From positions 133,062 to 197,061 of the forward strand of contig KV425560.1 of the NCBI GenBank assembly GCA_001632425.1: a stretch of DNA of 64,000 nt, written 5' to 3'. Source of the DNA: Neolentinus lepideus HHB14362 ss-1. Lineage: Eukaryota > Basidiomycota > Agaricomycetes > Gloeophyllales > Gloeophyllaceae. Under the pieces are notes generated by a model. That model had not been told where the DNA came from, did no database searches, and saw nothing but the letters and a program-made list of their open reading frames with translations. A program made the translations under genes and the position numbers. Positions 47,401 to 60,600 of the stretch are shown here, piece by piece. Position 1 is the first letter of the stretch. Each line of letters begins with the position of its first letter.

Positions 47401-48877
47401 AAGATGAAGATTTCGGGACCACTGGGTGGGGCGCCGATTCCGGAGGGATTCAAGTTTGGAGGTGGCAAGAGTGGGCCCGACACGACACCTTCGTCGAGTG
47501 ATCGGAGAGAGAAGGCGAAGTCTCGGACGTTCTGGGGTTTCAGTCGGCCTCATGGTGAGTGGTGGTATCGTTCCATGGTAGTCCGAAAGCTCACGTGCCT
47601 TGTGATAGCAGAGAAACCAGCGAATGTACCGGCCTACGTATCTCGTGCTGTGTTTGGTGTGCCTATCGAAGAAGCTCTTGATGTTGCTCAGATTGCCAAT
47701 CTTCCTGCCATCGCGTTCCGGTGCATCGAGTATCTGCAGGCGAAGAAAGCTGACCAGGAAGAGGGTATCTATCGGCTAAGCGGTAGTTCTGCTGAGATCA
47801 AGGCTCTCAAAGACAGATTCAACACTGGTTAGCAGTTCACCTTTGTAAATCGCTGTGTAATGCTGACGTGCTTGATAGAGGGAGATGTCGATCTGCTGGG
47901 GTCTGGGGAGTACTGGGATCCGCACGCTATTGCAGGATTGTTCAAGACATATCTCCGAGAGTTGCCAACCAGCATACTCACGCGAGACCTCCACTTGAAG
48001 TTCCTGGCCGTGATGGGTTCGAAAAGTTCATTTGATGTTCTCCGTACATTCTAACATTCTATACAGATTTCGTCGATCCTCAGGAGAGGATTGATGAACT
48101 TTCGCGACTGATTGCGGCCCTACCAATTGCCAACTACAGCTTACTGCGCGCCCTAACTGCCCATCTGATTCTCATTGTGCAGAATTCGTCAGTGAACAAA
48201 ATGACCATGCGGAACGTGGGCATTGTATTCAGCCCGACCCTGGCTATTCCAGCCGGCGTTTTCAGTCTCATGCTTGGCGAGTTCAATCGCGTTTTCAACG
48301 TGAACGGTGACCAGGCAACCCCTGTTGAAGAGGCAACACCCGCTCCTGCTGAGGCTACTAACTTCGAACCACCAGCTGGCCTCAGTCGAAGGAATAGCCG
48401 GCAGTATGCGGACGCCGCCGCTGACCAACTCTTGGGTCTGTCCAAGAGTACTCTGGAACGTAAGTGGCAGACATGTTGTATGGATATTCAGCGAATTCAC
48501 TCCTCTCGGGTTCCATAGCTCCGCCAGAGGAAGGCAATTCCGACGATGAAGAAGAGTTGTCAATACACGATGAGAGCGGCAACGAGACGACTGAGAATGA
48601 AGCTACAGTTGAGTCGGTCGCACCAAGCACACCACCGCAGTATCAGGAGATACTGCACGAGGCAGCTGAGGACGATGACGTGGGTTCGTCGACCGTTCGA
48701 TCAAGAGCCTCTACTCTTGCCGCGGGTAGGGGTCTCAGCATCCAGACTGACGCTCGTGGTCGGCGACATAGTAGAGTGATGGGTCTGCCTCGTTCACCAC
48801 GGCCTGGTGGTCAATCGCCTCACACTCCAATTCATGACCAGACGACACCCATTTCACCTATGCACACTCCGCGCTAA
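44429..48877 (+). CDS. BEM3: PX-PH-RhoGAP protein, Bem3-like
   Basis: GTPase-activating protein for Cdc42/Rho-type GTPases at the plasma membrane, acting in polarity and growth. Nine exons (for example 44429-44909, 45109-46236, 46582-47554, 48519-48877) join in frame to 1,335 residues. An N-terminal coiled coil (ALEQILMERNNISSQNAQLW, then KQRAAYNQVLKEVDRL) precedes a Ser/Pro-rich linker. A PX domain shows YTRVHVSHSSI and LDQRVRASVG. A PH domain shows GYLTKRGKNFGGWKLRYFVL. A long linker leads to the RhoGAP domain, with the Arg finger in EEGIYRLSGS and KTYLRELPTSIL, NKMTMRNVGIVFSPTL. The order PX, PH, RhoGAP is that of yeast Bem3. The specific GTPase partner is not shown by sequence. Confidence 0.92.
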
Positions 48878-49124
48878 GAAGATCGCACTCTTTCTCTTCG
48901 TTTTTTTCCTTCGGACTTTTTGTTTTATTGCTGTTGCGTTTATACCCTTTCACTGTGTATGCCATGTCATGTATAGCGGGATTTGACAAGCATCGTGTAT
49001 TGGTCCTCGGGCGCTGCCATGATACTATTCGGTTACTATATCCTTGTGAAGATTGTTCAGCTGCGCTGATGTGGCATCAATCGACCCGCCATATGCACGG
49101 TTCAACGACTGCCTTAACAGTGTA

Positions 49125-49899
49125 ATGGGCTTCAGACAGGCTGCGGTACTTACTTCAGTGTGCTTCTTCCTGGGTCAGTGGTGTTGAGGTTCTTGTTCGT
49201 CTTCCCCCCCAATAACGAATAACGCCGATCCGGGGTGTAGGCGTGCTATTTATCTGCCTCAATGTCGACTATAGGTTGCTTTTCCACTTGAACCAGCAGG
49301 CGGTCGAAGATGGTTTTCAGTTCTATACTACATTCTACAATGCACCTCCCGCAATCAAGGTTGGTCAAGGGAGCCATGCATCCAACGAGACGAGCGTTAA
49401 CCTCGTTTGTAGGCGATGCTGTACGGTATGGGAGGAGTGGGCATGATAGGATTGCTCTCGAAAGTGACCCAATGGGATGAGAGCGCTATGTTCTTCGATG
49501 GCTCGTCTCTCGGTGAGTCGAGTCACGTATTAGAGTGTAATGATAAGTTGATCTGTGGAGCAGCTGCCTATATGTTTAGCATCGCGCTGTATTTCACCGT
49601 GACCATTCCCTCTGCTCAGACCATTGTCGACCCCGTGCCCGATGTCGACACGCGGGAAGACCAGATTGAAGCTATGCGCGTTTTGTCAGCGAGCAATACG
49701 ATTGCCATTGTTCTGTTGGGTGGAATCTTGGCCCTCCAGGTTAGTATCACACGTTCCAGATAAGCCCCAGCTCGTTACTGACCGACTTCTCTGCCAGGCT
49801 GGTCAAGAGTATGCGAGACGCATAGAGCGCAGAGAGATGGCTAAGCTTGCTGAGCTGGAGGGGGAGGGAAGTACGCTCGAAGTGAAGAAGGATCAGTGA
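49125..49899 (+). CDS. SHR3: Shr3-type ER packaging chaperone for amino acid permeases
   Basis: Spliced from four or five exons starting MGFRQAAVLTSVCFFLGVLF, a first membrane segment typical of the SHR3_chaperone family. Then come DGFQFYTTFYNAPPAIKAML, the signature-like GVGMIGLLSKV with AMFFDGSSL, AAYMFSIALYFTVTI, and a fourth segment NTIAIVLLGGILALQ. The C-terminal tail is charged and cytosolic, ending STLEVKKDQ. In yeast Shr3 sits in the ER membrane and keeps newly made amino acid permeases from aggregating until COPII export. The gene follows the RhoGAP gene in tandem, 247 bp downstream; the adjacency looks incidental. Confidence 0.88.
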
Positions 49900-50655
49900 A
49901 AATATTCACTTCTTCGCAGTGAGTTCAGTGAAATCCAATCCGTTTGAGGTATAGCCTCAAGCTCTGCTTTCAGATTATAAGCAACAGCTGTCTTGGATGA
50001 TGCCTCGCCAGTGCCTATATGTTATCTCGTCGTTGCGGAGTCTCTCGATGCTAAAAAGTGGCGTGCATATGGGACTCTATGTGACTCGGCTATCCCATCG
50101 AACTGCGCTTTCCGAAGGCATTTTGTACTCTTTGATATCGTGGTGTCAAATACTGCGTGTGGCTCTGCCCGAGACCGTGGCCCGGATGTGTGACATTATT
50201 CTCGACAGACACGTTCACAGTGGAGAATATCTGGATATTTGCTCGCCGAACGTCCCATTCTTCGGTTAACTGCCACAGCTCAGGCCAGCTCCGATTGCGG
50301 CAGCTGCCGTGTACGTCGAAAGGTCGTCTCTGCGAAAGGCACTGCGATCTAAATTGGCACGCGCATCTCATGCCACTTGCAGCGATGCAAACGCTTGGTA
50401 CTTGTAACCAGAATCATGAATGAGGCCGACCCACGGCCGTGCTCTGCTGAAGAGCTGCACCGGTAGACTAAAAAATGCGGTGCTGACGATGTAGTGATAG
50501 TGTGTACGAAACTTGGAGCACCTTCCAATCCATGAGGAGGCAGAGCGTGGCAAAAAGGCCTGTGCCACAAAGTACGCGCGCAGTTCACGTGCCGTCGGCC
50601 GTTCGCGATCGCGTTCGGCGCTGCGGCTTTCTGCCACAGCTCAACCCTTGCCTCC
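49900..50655. other. Intergenic region before the PQ-loop gene
   Basis: This 756 bp stretch lies between two plus-strand genes. It should carry the Shr3 3' end and the PQ-loop promoter. Frames on both strands are short and match no family I know. Confidence 0.45.
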
Positions 50656-51779
50656 ATGGTCCCGTCATGGCTATCTTTACTGGCCTCAATAGGCATGGCA
50701 GTCGGCCCGCCTTTGGTTTATGCTGACCAGGCTGTATCAATCGTTCGCAAAAAGTGCATGGCTAATGAATCGCGCTGGGGAAAGGAATGAATGACTGACA
50801 CGTATGTCGTGTGCTTAGGGACTCGACGGGGTTCTCTCGTGATGTCTGCGCAATATTGTGCTTATATTTTCTTTCAAATTCTTCTGAATTGTTTGACTTA
50901 CCGGAACTCCCATAGGCTTATTGCGAACATCACCCGATGTTTCTTCTGGTTGGGGAACCACTTCGAGTTTACGCTGCTGTTACAGTCCATCCTCATGATT
51001 CTTGCCCAAGTACGCTGCAGCACTTATAGATGACAGACCGCGAACTCTGAACGCGAATTCAGCTCGCTTTGCTTTACATCTGTATTCACTATCGACCTCG
51101 ACTGAGTTCTGAGAATCTTGGGATCTCTACTCGACCACTGTCATTCTGGCAGTGGGGAACATATTCGCAATATATCGAGTTCCTCGCTGGATATATGTTC
51201 GTTATTCATCCATGTTATTCTCGTGACAAATGTTCTAATATTGGCAAAGATTATGCCTAGCGATCTTATTCCTAATCTTTAGTCGTTTCAGTGTCTTCGT
51301 ATCGCTTCTTGGATTCGCTGCGCTGGGTTTGGAGAGCACACTTCCTATTCCACAGCTTATCAGGTATGTAAGCGTCATCCTTTGCGCAGTATTAGTTCTC
51401 AAGACTGCGTACAGCAACTACAAGCAACGGTCCCTGTACGGGTTCCGAGCTTCGACTCTCATCGGTTGGGTGGGAGGCGACTCGTTCAAGTAAGTATCTC
51501 TCTACAGACTTCTTAGCTCTCTCTGAGAACCGGGTTGTCGGTGCAGAACCGTCTATTTCTTCCTGCAGCAGTCTCCATTGCAGTTCAAGGTTTGCGCAAT
51601 TTTCCAGCTTTCCATCGATCTCTGTGAGTGCTCGCTGAATTTCTGTGGACAGTACTTGATATTCTGCACTACCTTTAGGCATCATCATCCAACGTTTCTA
51701 CTATGGTACACTTCCACCTGCCGCTACCTTCCCCGAGGAAGATGATATTGAACAAGCGCTTGCACTGGCGGAGGAATGA
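50656..51779 (+). CDS. ANY1: PQ-loop repeat membrane protein, PQLC1/Any1-like
   Basis: The start MVPSWLSLLASIGMAVGPPL leads into the first PQ-loop repeat (VYADQAVSIVRKK then DSTGFSRDVCAIL). Segments IANITRCFFWLGNHFEFTLL and SILMILAQLALLYICI follow. The second repeat carries the motif ESTLPIPQLISNYKQRSLYG followed by TVYFFLQQSPLQFKVCAIFQ. The end is acidic (EEDDIEQALALAEE). Seven introns are needed, one of them (near 51213) with a weak GTTATT donor. Yeast Any1/Cfs1 and human PQLC1 (SLC66A2) act with phospholipid flippases and scramblase activity in Golgi and endosomes, so a lipid-asymmetry role is likely but inferred. Confidence 0.85.
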
Positions 51780-52104
51780 TTAGATCAGTAGACTCTATCT
51801 TGCATGTATTTTATGAAATTCTTCGGTAATATTCATAACGGGGAAACTTCGAGAGTAAAGTAAGAAGGCGTGAGGTGTTGATGTGGCGAGGCCAAACAAG
51901 AATAACTCGCCGCAGCGTGTTCGTTGTGGCTGCCCCCGCCTTAGCACCGGTTTCCTTATTCCTGTTTTGATGCCCAGGCGTTCATCGAAGAACCACTCGA
52001 TTGTTGCGGCTGGCATCATACACCCCCCCTTTTGGTCCCAACGGTATCTCCCAGTCGGCCTGACTTTCTGACTGCTTCTCAACTTTCTTTCAATCGCCTG
52101 TAAA
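51780..52104. other. Short intergenic region before PSF1
   Basis: This 325 bp gap must hold the PQ-loop gene terminator and the PSF1 promoter. Pyrimidine tracts (CTTCTCAACTTTCTTTC) immediately precede the PSF1 ATG. No gene is visible. Confidence 0.4.
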
Positions 52105-52716
52105 ATGACCGAATCTCGGCAGTACGGAGACCTTGCAACACAGTTAATAACTGAGTCTCGCCGGTCGACAGCGACAGACACGCTCTTGAAGTACAACGAC
52201 CCTCTCATACGTTCTATACTCCGGGAGCAGCGTCAGCTGGATGAGATGATCGACTCCACACTGGCTACCTCCGATGATTCAGAATTTGACGGGAACAACC
52301 CTTCCCTCTTGATCTATCAAACCACCATCCTTCGCAATAAACGCTGTCTTCTCGCCTACCACTCCCATCGTGTCGACCGACTACGAGATATGTACTGGGC
52401 CGTCGGCGGAGCTCTCCCGCATCTACTCTCTGACCAAGATATCCGCGGGAAGCTCTCACCGCACGAAGTGGACTTCCTGAAGCAATACAACTCAGCCGTC
52501 ATGGACTTTCGGAGCGAGTTTTCGGACGAGCTGGATATCACCGCGAGCATCACGCAGCCGCCAAAAGACCTGCATGTGCTCGTGAGGGTTGTGAGGGACT
52601 GTGGAGTAATACAGACGGAGCTAGGAACGATCGATTTCAAGAAGGGGCAGCGTTTTATGGTACGGAGAGCTGATATCGAGCATCTCATTGTACAAGGATA
52701 CCTAGAAGAAGTATGA
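52105..52716 (+). CDS. PSF1: DNA replication GINS complex subunit Psf1
   Basis: A single uninterrupted exon encodes 203 residues, close to the family length. The N-terminus has YGDLATQLITESRRS, the central helices RNKRCLLAYHSHRVDRLRDM and LSPHEVDFLKQYNSAVMDFR, and the C-terminal B-domain VRVVRDCGVIQTELGTIDFK then GQRFMVRRADIEHLIVQGYL. Psf1 joins Psf2, Psf3 and Sld5 in the GINS tetramer, which links Cdc45 and MCM2-7 in the CMG helicase. It is one of the few intronless genes in the window. Confidence 0.97.
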   Translation: MTESRQYGDLATQLITESRRSTATDTLLKYNDPLIRSILREQRQLDEMIDSTLATSDDSEFDGNNPSLLIYQTTILRNKRCLLAYHSHRVDRLRDMYWAVGGALPHLLSDQDIRGKLSPHEVDFLKQYNSAVMDFRSEFSDELDITASITQPPKDLHVLVRVVRDCGVIQTELGTIDFKKGQRFMVRRADIEHLIVQGYLEEV

Positions 52717-53373
52717 TGGGACTAAAGTACGTATATATGTCAGATCTACAGTTCGTTGATCCCTAATGACTCGGCTGCTTGTGAAGTTCCGACATCTTGC
52801 CCGATGAACCGTATGCCGCAATGACGGACAAGAGACTCAGGGAGCACACCACCATCATTTCGATGTTAGAGGTCACCCAAAGATGCGGACATTCGCACCA
52901 TGAGTACAAGACACGTCGGGCGGCTTGCTACATGAACTTGAGTGTAAGTCACGCGGGTAGCACAACGGACCGCGGCGCGCTACGTCCCCAACTACGGGTA
53001 TCGGCGTTCGTGGGGCTAGCTGCGAGGAATATTGATTCTCTTATCAAAGAAATCAGTGTAACGAGTATTTATTCGTCGAGGGCGCGAATCCCGCGATAAC
53101 ACAAGGCATATTGTGGTTTGTCGCTATCTCAGGGCAGGCATCGTATATGACCATCATAGGCGTTCATCCTATGCCGCGTATAAATTGCACGTATTCCCAC
53201 CACAGCACAACAGTAATATTTCCTGCATTGGGAGAAGCGGGAGTAAGTGTCTGGATTGAGTGTCAACCTAGCAGGAATCAGTGAAGATACTGAAGGAACA
53301 ATATTGAGTTGGGATTTGTATGAGTCAAAGTCGGCAAGCCAGTCGAATTGAATGACTGGAGACGTAACACGCA
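52717..53373. other. Convergent intergenic region
   Basis: Psf1 (plus) and the mitochondrial protein gene (minus) both end facing this 657 bp stretch. A tRNA A-box-like TAGCACAACGG (about 52954-52964) occurs, but no tRNA folds around it. I found no further gene. Confidence 0.45.
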
Positions 53374-54485
53374 TCATGAATTCTTGCCCTCGCAAGCCGC
53401 GCCGGCGCCTATGCCCGGCTTAGGTTCGCTATCATTACCTGCAAGACCCAACTTGCGTAAACCCACACGCAGCATATCGTATGCAGACAGATGCGGTGCT
53501 GGATGGATATTATTGATCGTATGTGTGCTGATGAGGCCTGAAATGGGTGAGAACGTGTATGTCGAGGCCCTGGTGAGACACAGGCCTGAGCAGAGGACTG
53601 AGAAAGGTTGCGAGAAAAACTTACACATCCCACTCGCCTTTCGCGCCACTAACTCTGTTCTTCCCGGACACTCCGAAGCGGACAAACATGCTTTTCTGCC
53701 GCCGGTGTAGGCTGTCTCGAGGATTCGCGCTCTCAGAACTAGGCGGCACCTGCCCAAATCCAGATGCTGAGTTATTCGACCGAGAGGCGGACGACTGGAC
53801 GGTCATTTTGCGCAGCTCGACAGACAGGTCTGTATAGAGCGCTTTCATCGTGTGACGGACGAAGACGGATGATGCCATGTAGAGTGGCAATCCTGGTAAC
53901 GTAGCAGTCAATCGGGGTCAATAGCTCTCGAGATGCACTGGAAGTACCTTCCAGATGTAACGTGCGAGGGAATGGCGGAGGTAATGCCGTGGGAGGTGTG
54001 TAGGAAAGTGTTACTTTCGGGCTGTATATTTCCTCAACATCGTCTCGACCCGGTACTTTCCCTCCTTTCCTCAGGAGGTTCCCGTCATTCATAGCTGGCC
54101 CTTCAGCTTGGTCAACAGCCGCGACAAGCCCAATCTCGAAGAAGTCTGGTAAGGTCTGTTGAAGCACGTATATAGCTCTGCCTATTCAGTGATGCGAGAG
54201 TGAGTCTTGAGGTAGTATCAGAGAACCTTCTTCCTTGGAATGTGAATGTGTAGATGCACCTGTGCGGATTTCCCATTCCTGGTCCGACATAGGTTCTTTA
54301 CCCTCAGACTTCCTCTCAGGCTCTTTCCCGTTTCCATTATACAACAGCCTCTCCCCGGAGCTTACACGCTCGTGTCCGACCAAGCTTGAAATACGTACGG
54401 CCTCAGTGTGCGCCCAGCGAATGCACCGCCGCGAGGGCCCGTGCCTCGCTTGTCGAATGAGACACCACCCTAGTCGCGAGTTCAT
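53374..54485 (-). CDS. Conserved-looking mitochondrial protein of unknown function
   Basis: Four exons join in frame. The N-terminus MNSRLGWCLIRQARHGPSRR is Arg-rich and acid-free, a likely mitochondrial presequence. The body carries RAIYVLQQTLPDFFEIGLV, IYSPKVTLSYTPPTALPPPF, LEGLPLYMASSVFVRHTMKA then LYTDLSVELRKMTVQ, VRFGVSGKNRVSGAKGEWDV and STYTFSPISGLISTHTINNI with HPAPHLSAYDMLR. An alpha-helix then mixed strands and a closing conserved STYTFSP..GLI.HT unit suggest an NTF2-like cone fold, possibly related to DUF2358-type proteins, but I do not recognise a characterised homologue. It diverges from clathrin heavy chain across a 201 bp shared promoter gap. Confidence 0.75.
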
Positions 54486-54686
54486 TGTGTCTGCTTTCGA
54501 GTAGGGGCAAGAAGAAGGGGTACGCGAGTCAAAGTCCTAACACGAGCTCAAAGTGAACAGTCCCACGAAAAAGCTGACTAAGCACGCAGTTGATTGGCTG
54601 CATGGAAAGGGCTGTCGCCGCTAGAGACAGCGTAACATATCCTGCAACTCTTTACTGGCGGTCGCAACACAGAACGAGCGTCGGCC

Positions 54687-57600
54687 ATGGACACGACGAA
54701 GCCCATTGCGTTCTGCGAGCATTTGCAGCTCTCTAGCTTGGGTATCCAGCCCACGTCTATCTCTTTCCAGGTGCGTGACGCGTTCATGTATCTGGTACTT
54801 GGCCTGACCCAACCGTCCAGACGTTAACCCTCGAGTCCGACCACTTCATCTGCGTCCGAGAAAAGGTTAACGAGCAGAATCAAGTCGTTATTATTGACCT
54901 CGTCGATGCCAACAATGTCCTCCGGCGACCCATCACCGCCGACTCGGCAATTATGCACCCACAGCAAAAGATTCTGGCTCTGAAAGGTACGCGTCGAACT
55001 AAATGGATATGAGTTAATGAGGTGCTGAATATCTGTCTTCGAAGCTGGCCGAACTCTTCAGGTCTTCAATATTGAGACGAAACAAAAAGTAAAGTCATAT
55101 GTGAACAATGAGGATATTGTCTTCTGGAAGTGGATATCCGAAACCACTCTGGGCTTGATAACCGACACTGCAGTCTACCATTGGTCTATCTCGGACCAGG
55201 CTAATCCCCAAAAGATCTTTGACCGGCATCCTACGCTGGCGGGAGCCCAGATCATTAACTACCGCGCGAGCAGTGATGAGAAATGGCTGGTCCTGGTCGG
55301 CATTTCTGGAAACTCGACCAACCCGTCGGCGTTTAAGGTTCAGGGACGCATGCAGCTGTACAGCAGAGAGAGGGGTGTCAGTCAGCCTATCGAAGGCCAT
55401 GCTGCTGCGTTCGCCGAGATGAAGATAGAGGGGCACTCGAAGCCTGTGAAGCTGTTCACGTTCTCTGTCCGGACGGCCACTGGGGCCAAGGTGCGCTTCA
55501 CTTGTCATAACTTGAGTTGCATTTCGTGACATGGCCGCTAGCTCCATGTTGTTGAGATCGACCACCAAGCTCCCGACCCTCCGTTCACTAAGAAAGCCGT
55601 CGACGTTTACTTCCCTCCGGAAGCAACGAACGACTTTCCTGTTGCCATGCAAGTGTCGAAGAAGCACGGTATCGTCTATCTCATCACCAAGTACGGCTTC
55701 ATCCACCTCTACGACCTCGAGACGGGCGCGTGTATCTACATGAACCGTATCTCCGGTGAGACCATCTTCGTCACCTCTGAGATGGAGGCCACGAACGGTA
55801 TCATCGGTGTGAATAAGAAGGGCCAGGTGCTCAGTGTCAACGTGGACGATCAAACTGTCGTCCCGTACATCCTGACTGTCTTGAACAATACTGCGCTTGC
55901 GTTCAAGCTGGCTAGTCGGGCGAACCTGCCGGGTGCGGATGACCTCTACATCAAGCAGTACCAGCAATTATTCGCTGCTGGTCAATTCGGGGAGGCTGCG
56001 AAGGTTGCTGCCAATTCGCCAAGGGTGAGTGTATGTGGTGCACACTAGATGCATTGTCTAACTATTTCGAAGGGCATTCTGCGTACGGTGCAAGTCATTG
56101 AGTCTTTCAAGCGTGCCCCTGCGCCTCCAGGCGGTCTGTCTCCTATTCTGCAGTATTTCGGTATCCTCCTCGAGAAGGGTGAACTCAACCATCTCGAGTC
56201 CGTGGAGCTTGCGCGACCTGTGCTATCTCAGGGCAAGAAACAGTTGTTGGAGAAGTGGCTTAAGGAGAACAAGGTGTGTATTAAGTTCATTTGTTTTTTG
56301 GGCCTGGATTACTGAATAGACCTTTTAGCTCACCTGCAGCGAAGAGCTTGGTGACATTGTGCGGCTGCACGACATGACTCTGGCTCTCAGTGTGTATCTC
56401 AGAGCAAATGTACCCAACAAGGTCATCGCTTGTTTCGCGGAGACTGGACAGACAGAGAAGATCGTCTTGTACTCGAAGAAAGTCAACTACACGCCTGATT
56501 ATGTCTCACTACTGCAGCACATCATGCGGGTGAACCCTGAGAAGGGAGCCGAGTTCGCTACTCAGCTCGTGAACGACGAGTCGGGTCCGTTGGTTGATAT
56601 CGAGCGCGTAAGTGACTGCTTGTAATTGTTCGCTTGGATGGATATTGAGTCCTAGATTGCTTCAGGTGGTGGACATCTTCATGGCACAGAACATGATACA
56701 ACCAGCGACGTCGTTCTTGCTCGACGCTTTGAAGGACAATAAGCCTGAGCAAGGGCACCTGCAGACCAAACTGCTCGAGATGAACTTGCTCAACGCGCCA
56801 CAGGTCGCTGATGCTATCCTTGGAAACGAGATGTTTAGTCATTATGATCGTCCGAGGATTGCGAACCTTTGTGAGAGAGCTGGCTTGCTGCAGAGGGTGA
56901 GTCGGCCCCTTGGTTCGGCCCCTTGGTTTACAGGCTCGTGAACTTACGAGCGATTGACAGGCTCTAGAGCACTATGAGGATCTTGCTGACATTAAACGGG
57001 TTATTGTGCATACGAATGCTCTCCCTCCTGAGGTATGTGTCTATGCGTAATATGAGCGCCAACTTACTCATGCTGCTCCCGCAGTGGATTGTCAATTACT
57101 TCAGCCGCCTGACGACCGAGCAGTCCATGGCATGCTTGCAGGAGATGCTTCGCGTTAACATTCGCCAGAATCTGCAGGTCGTTATTCAGGTCGCCACAAA
57201 GTATTCTGACATTCTCGGACCTGTGTCCCTTATTGAGATGTTTGAGTCGTTCAAGAGTTTCGAAGGTAGGTGTTCCGTTTATCGCAGCTATGTACCCTAT
57301 GTGACGTCTGGCAGGTCTCTACTACTACCTTGGTTCTATCGTGAACTTGAGCCAGGACCCGGAGGTTCACTTCAAGTACATCCAAGCAGCTACCCGGACG
57401 GGCCAAATTCGGGAAGTCGAGCGCATTTGCAGAGAGAGCAACTTCTACAACCCGGAGAAGGTCAAGAACTTCCTCAAGGAAGCCAAGTTACAAGACCAGC
57501 TTCCGCTGATCATTGTTTGCGACCGTTTCGACTTCGTTCACGACCTCGTCCTCTATCTCTACCAGAACGGTCTTGTCAAGTTTATTGAGGTGTACGTACA

Positions 57601-60600
57601 AAGGGTCAACTCTGCGCGGACGCCTCAAGTTGTCGGTGGTTTGCTTGACGTAGACTGTGATGAGTCCACAATCAAGACACTGCTGGCTTCCGTAACCGGT
57701 AACTTCCCTATCGACGAACTCGTCCAGGAGGTCGAGCAGAGGAATCGCCTGAAGTTGATTCTTCCTTGGTTGGAGGCTCGTGTCCAAAGCGGGAGCCAAG
57801 ATCCTGCGGTGTTTAATGCGCTCGCAAAGATCTATATCGACAGCAACAATAACCCGGAGGCCTTCTTGAAGGAGAACAACGTGCGTGCAGTGATTATCTC
57901 CCCATGTTATGCAGACTCATTGCCCTGTTTCTAGCTATACGACCCGCTCGTTGTCGGAAAGTTTTGCGAGGCTCGAGATCCGTACCTGGCCTTCATCGCA
58001 TACGCGAAAGGCTTCTGCGACGAGGAGCTCATCCACATCACAAATGAGAACTCTATGTTCAAGCAGCAAGCCCGGTACCTTGTCAAGCGCCGTTCGCCGG
58101 AACTTTGGGCCCAAGTCCTTGTGCCCGACAACATTCACCGCCGGCAACTTATCGACCAGGTATGTAGCACCCATTGTAGCTTATGTCAAATTCTAATCAA
58201 AGTGCGTCCTCTATAGATTGTCGCAACTGCAGTGCCAGAGTCCACGGACCCCGATGATGTCTCTATCACAGTCAAGGCATTCTTATCGGCTGACTTACCC
58301 ATCGAGCTTATCGAGCTCCTGGAGAAGATCATCATTGAGCCATCGCCATTTAGTGATAATAAGAATCTCCAGAACCTGCTCATGTTGACGGCCATTCGTG
58401 CCGATAAGGGCAAGGTTGTCGGTTACATCAACAAGCTGCAGAACTACGATGTTGGTGAGATCGCTAAGATTGCCACAGACCACGGACTGTACGAGGAGGC
58501 GTTCGTGATCTTCAAGAAATACGAGCAACATGTCAATGCTATCAATGTTTTGGTCGAGCATATTGTATCGCTTGACCGTGGTGTTGAGTATGCCTTGAAA
58601 GTCAACAAGCCAGAAGTCTGGAGCAGGTTGGCGAAGGCACAACTTGACGGTTTGCGTATCAAGGATGCTATCGGTGAGTTTTTTGTCGCTTGAAGCTTCA
58701 GATAATTGGACTGATATGTCGCAATGAATAGATTCTTACATTAAGGCCGAGGACCCATCTAACTTTGCTGAAGTCATCGAGATTGCGAGCCATGCTGGCA
58801 AGTATGACGATCTTGTCCGCTACTTGCAGATGACGCGCAAGTCACTCCGCGAGCCCAAGATTGACACGGAGCTTGCTTATGCATATGCCAAGACTGATCG
58901 TCTACATGACATGGAGGATTTCCTTGCTATGACCAACGTTGCTGATATCCTGGAGGTTGGAGAGAAATGTTTTGAAGACGAGTTGTACCAAGCTGCTAAG
59001 CTGTTATTCACGAGCATCTCGAACTGGGCTCGCCTTGCAACTACCCTTATTTACTTGGGCGAGAATCAAGCAGCTGTGGAAAGTGCGAGGAAGGCCGGGA
59101 ACACTCAGTACGTCCTTGAACTACCTTGCAGTGACGTATGAGGTGCTAAATTGTTCCCTATAGAGTTTGGAAGCAAGTTCATGCTGCGTGTATGGAGAAG
59201 AATGAGTTCCGATTGGTGAGCTGACATCACATCCGTCTACTCTTAGCTCAACAGGTATATCTCTCATCAGGCCCAAATCTGTGGTCTCAACATCGTCGTC
59301 CATGCCGTATGTCTAAGATGTCTGGTACCTTACTTTCGATTGCTAAAATCGTATTCATGTAGGAGGAATTACCTGCGCTTGTTGCATTATATGAACGGAA
59401 AGGTCACTTCGACGAAGTCTTAGCTTTGTTGGAGGCTGCTTTGAGCCTGGAGAGGGCCCACGTAAGTGCTGCGCATCCATAACATACTGCATTGTTTTGA
59501 CACCTGGCTCGGTAGATGGGCATTTTCACGGAATTGTCTATATTGTATAGCAAATACCGCCCTGAGAAACGTGCGTTTCCCTTGTACACGTGTGACATAT
59601 ACTATGTCTAATCTTCCATAGTCATGGAGCACCTCAAGCTCTTCGTTTCCCGCATCAATATCCCCAAGGTAAATATACACAGTCTGTCATTCCGTGGAAC
59701 ACTGTCTTCATAGTAACAACGCAGGTCATTAAAGCCACGGAACGTGCCCACCTCTGGCCGGAGCTCGTCTTCTTGTACATCAAATACGATGAATTCGTGA
59801 GGCGTACTACTCCTTTGGACTAAACTTGTGACTCAAAGTGTCTGTCAGGATAATGCTGCCTTGGCCATGATGGAACGGTCTGCAGATGCTTGGGAGCACA
59901 ATCAGTTCAAAGACGTCATCGTGCGCGTCGCGAATATTGAACTGTGAGTAATACCATTCGAACTCTCTGCGTGCACTAATTGTCGTACACAGGTATTACA
60001 AGGCGCTCACGTTCTACCTGCAAGAACAACCCACACTTCTCACGGATCTTATGACGGTGCTCATCCCTCGTATCGATCATTCTCGGGTCGTACGTATGTT
60101 CCGTCAAATCGACCACCTTCCTCTCATCCGCACATACCTCATTGCCGTACAACATGTAAGATCAAATTTATATTCTCTTAGGACGCGGCTAATCAACCGT
60201 TAGCTCAACGTCGAGGCTGTCAATGATGCCTACAACGATCTGCTTATGGATGAGGAGGATTACAAGACACTCCGCGACTCTATCGATAGTTTCGACAACT
60301 TCAACAACATTAGCCTCGCGCAGCGACTGGAGAAGCATCCTCTCCTCGAATTCCGCCGGTTGGCGGCACACTTGTACAAGGCAAGTGATAAGGGATTCTG
60401 CGTGATTTCAGTGCTAATTATGTCCTTTAGAAAAACTCTCGTTGGGAGGAGTCAATAGCTCTTTCCAAGGGGGACAAGTTGTACAAGGATGCCATGATTA
60501 CCGCCGCGACGTCTGCATCCACAGAAGTCGCGGAAGAGTTGTTGTCCTACTTTGTCGATATTGGTAACAAGGAGTGCTTCGCGGCGATGCTCTTCCTGTG

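Noticed and set aside
52950..53100. Possible intron-containing tRNA (TAGCACAACGG ... GCGCGAATCCCGC)
   Set aside because: The T-arm pairs poorly, the ends do not pair and the spacing of about 120 nt is too long.
55095..55967. 290-codon minus-strand frame
   Set aside because: Antisense to the beta-propeller of clathrin heavy chain, where codon use creates a long reverse open frame.
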